Positions 31,655 through 34,792 of a stretch of 34,792 bases of DNA are shown piece after piece. The stretch is taken from assembly GCA_001942045.1 (NCBI GenBank), contig MSTD01000048.1, positions 1 through 34,792 of the forward strand, written 5' to 3'. The DNA is from Mycolicibacterium porcinum. Its GTDB lineage: Bacteria; Actinomycetota; Actinomycetes; Mycobacteriales; Mycobacteriaceae. The first letter of the stretch is position 1. Every line of letters begins with the position of its first letter. Both the position numbers and the translations under genes were made by a program. Under the pieces are notes generated by a model. The model had not been told where the DNA came from. It ran no database searches and saw only the letters and a list, made by a program, of their open reading frames with translations.

Positions 31655-33585
31655 CAGTGTTCTCCTTCAGGGGTCTCTACGCGGGCAAGTACGGCGCCGA
31701 CCTCGACCTGCTGGCCGGCGGTGACATTGAGTTCGGCCAGCACCCCGTCCTCGGGTGCGGCGATGGTGTGTTCCATCTTCATGGCTTCCAACCAGATGAG
31801 GGGCTGCCCGGCGGTGACGGTGTCGCCGACGTCGGCGCCGACGCGGACCACCGAACCGGGCATCGGGGCCAGCAGCGAGCCGTGCGCGACCGCGTCGTCC
31901 GGGTCGGGGAAGCGGGGCAGCGCAGTGAGTTGGACTGGCCCGAGCGGGGAGTCGACGAACACCTGATCGCCATACCGGGCCACGTCGAACGCCCGCTCGA
32001 CTCCGTTGATCGACAGCACCACCCGCTCCGGGCCGGCCGACACCAGGGAAACCCCGTCGTCGTCCGGCAAATCGACACCGGCGCGGGTGAAGCGGTAGCG
32101 CACCGGAACGTCGTCACCCGCGGCGTCGCGATACGTCCGGGACTGGTAACCCGACGCGAGATTGCGCCAGCCGCTGGGCGCCGCGTCGAAAACGCGTGCG
32201 GTGCTGCGATTGTGCGCGGCGTCGGCCAACGCGGCCGCGATGGCCGAGAACGTCACCGCTTTCGCGTCGGCTAGCGGGGCGGCGAGGGCGTCGAGGCCGT
32301 GCGTGTCGAAGAACGCCGTGTCGGTGGCGCCGTCGAGGAACGCCGGATGCCGCAGCACGTTGACCAGCAGATCGCGGTTGGTGCGCAATCCGTGAATCCG
32401 GGTGCGGGCCAACGCATCGGCCAGTACGGCGGCGGCCTGGCGGCGGATCGGGGCGTACGAGATGACCTTGGCCAGCATCGGGTCGTAGAAGATCGACACC
32501 ACCGAGCCGTCCTCGATGCCGGTGTCGACGCGCACCTGCCCGGGAACGTCGAACCGGTGCACCGTGCCCGCCTGCGGCTGCCAGCCCTTGGCCGGATCCT
32601 CGGCATACAGCCGGACCTCGATGGAAGAGCCGTGGGAAGCCGGGGGCTCGGCGTCGAGGCGACCGCCGTCGGCGGCCAGGATCTGCAGCTCGACGAGATC
32701 GAGCCCAGTGGTGGCCTCGGTGACCGGATGTTCCACCTGCAGGCGGGTATTCATCTCCAGGAAGAAGAAGTCGCCCTGCTCATCCGCCATGAACTCGACC
32801 GTGCCGGCACCGGTGTAGCCGATTGCCTCGGCAGCCAGCCGGGCCGCGTCGAACAGCTTCTCGCGCATCCCCGGGATGCGCTCCACCAGAGGCGACGGGG
32901 CTTCCTCGATCACCTTCTGATGACGGCGTTGGATCGAGCACTCGCGCTCGCCGACCGCCCACACGGTGCCGTGCTGATCGGCCAGCACCTGTACCTCCAC
33001 GTGATGGCCGGCTGCCAGATAGCGCTCGCAGAACACCGTCGGATCGCCGAATGCCGACTGAGCCTCACGCTCGGCCGCGGCCACCTCGCTTGGCAGATCC
33101 GACAGTTCACGCACCACCCGCATGCCGCGGCCACCGCCGCCGGCCGACGCCTTCACCAGCACCGGCAGCTGATCGGCCGTCACGGTGGACGGGTCGAGCT
33201 CGGTCAGCACCGGAACACCGGCCGCGGCCATCATCTTCTTGGCCTCGATCTTGGAGCCCATCGCTTGCACGGCCTTTACCGGCGGGCCGATCCAGGTCAG
33301 TCCGGCGTCGATCACGGCCGCCGCGAAATCCGGGTTCTCGGAAAGGAATCCGTAGCCCGGGTGGATGGCGTCGGCGCCGGATGCCTGGGCGGCGGCGATG
33401 ATCTGCGCGGAGTCGAGGTAGCCGTTGTTGCCCTCCAGACGCACGCGGGCGTCTGCCTCGGCGACATGTGGGGATGCGGCGTCGGGGTCGGTGTACACCG
33501 CGACCGTGCCGATGCCGAGACGACGGCAGGTCTCGAACACCCGGCGGGCGATCTCCCCGCGGTTGGCGACGAGGACTGTCTTCAT
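31654..33585 (-). CDS. accA2: acyl-CoA carboxylase alpha subunit (biotin carboxylase + BCCP)
   Basis: A 643-residue biotin-dependent carboxylase alpha chain. The biotin carboxylase domain (about 1-445) has the start VLVANRGEIARRVF, the ATP-grasp loop KASAGGGGRGMR and the catalytic EMNTRLQVEHPVTE. A linker/BT domain follows. The C-terminal biotinyl carrier domain has EAMKMEH, with Lys603 as the biotin site. It carboxylates biotin with ATP and bicarbonate; the beta subunit encoded next to it transfers the CO2 to an acyl-CoA. Order and length match M. tuberculosis accA2 (Rv0973c). With the dehydrogenase and hydratase next to it, a methylcrotonyl-CoA- or geranyl-CoA-like degradation scheme is possible, but the substrate is not proven. 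Confidence 0.95.
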   Translation of the reverse strand: MKTVLVANRGEIARRVFETCRRLGIGTVAVYTDPDAASPHVAEADARVRLEGNNGYLDSAQIIAAAQASGADAIHPGYGFLSENPDFAAAVIDAGLTWIGPPVKAVQAMGSKIEAKKMMAAAGVPVLTELDPSTVTADQLPVLVKASAGGGGRGMRVVRELSDLPSEVAAAEREAQSAFGDPTVFCERYLAAGHHVEVQVLADQHGTVWAVGERECSIQRRHQKVIEEAPSPLVERIPGMREKLFDAARLAAEAIGYTGAGTVEFMADEQGDFFFLEMNTRLQVEHPVTEATTGLDLVELQILAADGGRLDAEPPASHGSSIEVRLYAEDPAKGWQPQAGTVHRFDVPGQVRVDTGIEDGSVVSIFYDPMLAKVISYAPIRRQAAAVLADALARTRIHGLRTNRDLLVNVLRHPAFLDGATDTAFFDTHGLDALAAPLADAKAVTFSAIAAALADAAHNRSTARVFDAAPSGWRNLASGYQSRTYRDAAGDDVPVRYRFTRAGVDLPDDDGVSLVSAGPERVVLSINGVERAFDVARYGDQVFVDSPLGPVQLTALPRFPDPDDAVAHGSLLAPMPGSVVRVGADVGDTVTAGQPLIWLEAMKMEHTIAAPEDGVLAELNVTAGQQVEVGAVLARVETPEGEH

Positions 33586-33676
33586 TTCTCTCCTCCGCCG
33601 GCGCTACGGTTTGTGATGGATTTCGGCCGGAATTCGTCAGAATGCGTAGTCTCGGCGCTGAAGATGGTCATAGGGC

Positions 33677-34792
33677 TCACATCCTGAAGACGCCGAAGTT
33701 CGACGTCCCCTCGATCGGGCCATTCGCGATGGCGGACAAGCACATTCCCAGCACGGTGCGGGTGTCGCGGGGGTCGATCACCCCGTCGTCGTACAAGCGG
33801 CCGGACAGGAACATCGGCAACGACTCGGCCTCGATCTGGGCCTCGACCGCAGCGCGGAGTGCGGCGTCGGCGGCCTCGTCGACCTGCTGACCGCGGGCCT
33901 CGGCGGCGGCGCGGCTGACGATCGAGAGCACGCCCGCCAGCTGCGTGCCGCCCATCACTGCGGACTTCGACGACGGCCAGGCGAACAGGAAGCGCGGGTC
34001 GTACGCCCGCCCACACATGCCGTAGTGGCCCGCGCCGTAGGAGGCGCCGAGCAGCAGCGAGATGTGCGGGACAGTCGAGTTCGACACCGCGTTGATCATC
34101 ATCGAGCCGTGCTTGATCATCCCGCCCTCTTCGTACTGCTTACCCACCATGTAGCCGGTGGTGTTGTGCAGGAACAGAAGTGGGGTGTCGGACCGATTGG
34201 CCAGCTGGATGAATTGGGTGGCCTTCTGGGACTCCTCGCTGAACAGCACACCGCGGGCATTGGCCAGGATGCCGACCGGGTAGCCCCACAACGTGGCCCA
34301 CCCGGTCACGAGCGACGACCCGTACAGCGGTTTGAACTCGTCGAAATCCGAGCCGTCCACGATGCGGGCGATCACGTCGCGCGGGTCGAACGGGATGCGC
34401 AGATCGGCGGGCACGATCCCGATCAGCTCCTCCGGGTCGAACTTCGGCTCCACCACCGGTGCGGGCGTCGGCCCCTGCTTGCGCCAGTTCAGCCGGGCCA
34501 CGATGCGCCGGCCGATCCGGATGGCATCGAGTTCGTCGTTGGCCAGGTAGTCACCGAGACCCGAAGTGCGGGCATGCATCTCGGCCCCGCCCAGCGACTC
34601 GTCGTCGGAATCTTCGCCGGTGGCCATCTTGACCAGCGGCGGCCCGGCCAGGAACACCTTGGAGCGTTCCTTGATCAGCACCACATGATCGGACATGCCC
34701 GGGATGTAGGCGCCACCTGCGGTCGAGTTGCCGAACACCAGCGAGATCGTCGGGATGCCGGCCGCCGACAGCCGGGTCAGGTCGCGGAACAT
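33677..34792 (-). CDS. accD2: acyl-CoA carboxylase beta subunit (5' end beyond window)
   Basis: The 371 C-terminal residues of a carboxyltransferase beta chain; the gene continues past the window edge. Crotonase-like carboxyltransferase motifs are visible: [16 protein letters not shown], the [23 protein letters not shown] stretch and the [25 protein letters not shown] stretch. It accepts CO2 from biotin on the alpha subunit and places it on an acyl-CoA. The stop is 91 bp before the accA2 start. The sequence and order match accD2 (Rv0974c) of M. tuberculosis. The last codon in view (ATG) is internal, not the start. Confidence 0.95.
   Translation of the reverse strand: MFRDLTRLSAAGIPTISLVFGNSTAGGAYIPGMSDHVVLIKERSKVFLAGPPLVKMATGEDSDDESLGGAEMHARTSGLGDYLANDELDAIRIGRRIVARLNWRKQGPTPAPVVEPKFDPEELIGIVPADLRIPFDPRDVIARIVDGSDFDEFKPLYGSSLVTGWATLWGYPVGILANARGVLFSEESQKATQFIQLANRSDTPLLFLHNTTGYMVGKQYEEGGMIKHGSMMINAVSNSTVPHISLLLGASYGAGHYGMCGRAYDPRFLFAWPSSKSAVMGGTQLAGVLSIVSRAAAEARGQQVDEAADAALRAAVEAQIEAESLPMFLSGRLYDDGVIDPRDTRTVLGMCLSAIANGPIEGTSNFGVFRM

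Overview
The window is high-GC actinobacterial DNA that reads as a fast-growing Mycobacteriaceae genome (Mycolicibacterium-like). Pointers are a PknF-type Ser/Thr kinase, an LpqN-type lipoprotein, two proteins with PE-PPE hydrolase-like domains, a cyclase/NB-ARC/LuxR regulator, an F420-type (Ddn-like) oxidoreductase and a fadE/acc/echA lipid block. From memory, the two ends match the Mycobacterium tuberculosis order: the AAA+/VWA pair resembles Rv0958-Rv0959, and echA7-fadE12-accA2-accD2 resembles Rv0971c-Rv0974c. The roughly 23 kb between them looks lineage-specific. No alignment could be run.

Layout. 0.1-3.0 kb (minus): PknF-like kinase followed by an alpha/beta hydrolase. 3.2-6.5 kb (plus): translationally coupled MoxR-type AAA+ ATPase and VWA protein. 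6.55-7.55 kb: a gene for an AbiEi-like wHTH plus DUF559 (Vsr-like nuclease fold) protein, bracketed by two 49-bp repeats that are themselves dyads; this is the most unusual structure seen. 7.6-9.6 kb (plus): LpqN-like lipoprotein and a secreted PE-PPE-like protein. 9.6-14.5 kb (plus): an AT-richer segment with five ATTGC/GCAAT dyads, two paralogous secreted proteins with matching about 117-nt leaders, each closed by a strong terminator, and a small secreted protein. 14.6-18.0 kb (plus): cyclase/NB-ARC/LuxR regulator. 18.0-21.5 kb (minus): DUF1707 protein, NAD(P)-binding protein, and a secreted PE-PPE-domain protein with a lysine-rich tail.

21.9-23.85 kb is a small heat-shock locus: Hsp20, a small unknown protein and a J-domain protein on the minus strand, divergent from a MerR/HspR-like regulator, with a clear promoter and a palindromic operator candidate between them. 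23.95-29.7 kb holds a SnoaL-like protein, then a minus-strand operon (molybdopterin oxidoreductase, double SnoaL protein, NADPH:quinone-type oxidoreductase) divergent from a TetR regulator and an F420-type enzyme, with a repeat-rich operator between the divergent genes. 29.7-34.8 kb (minus) is a compact acyl-CoA block: acyl-CoA carboxylase beta (cut by the window end), biotinylated alpha subunit, acyl-CoA dehydrogenase and enoyl-CoA hydratase-like protein, probably a degradation pathway for a branched or unusual acyl-CoA.

No tRNA, rRNA, CRISPR array or recognisable insertion sequence was found.
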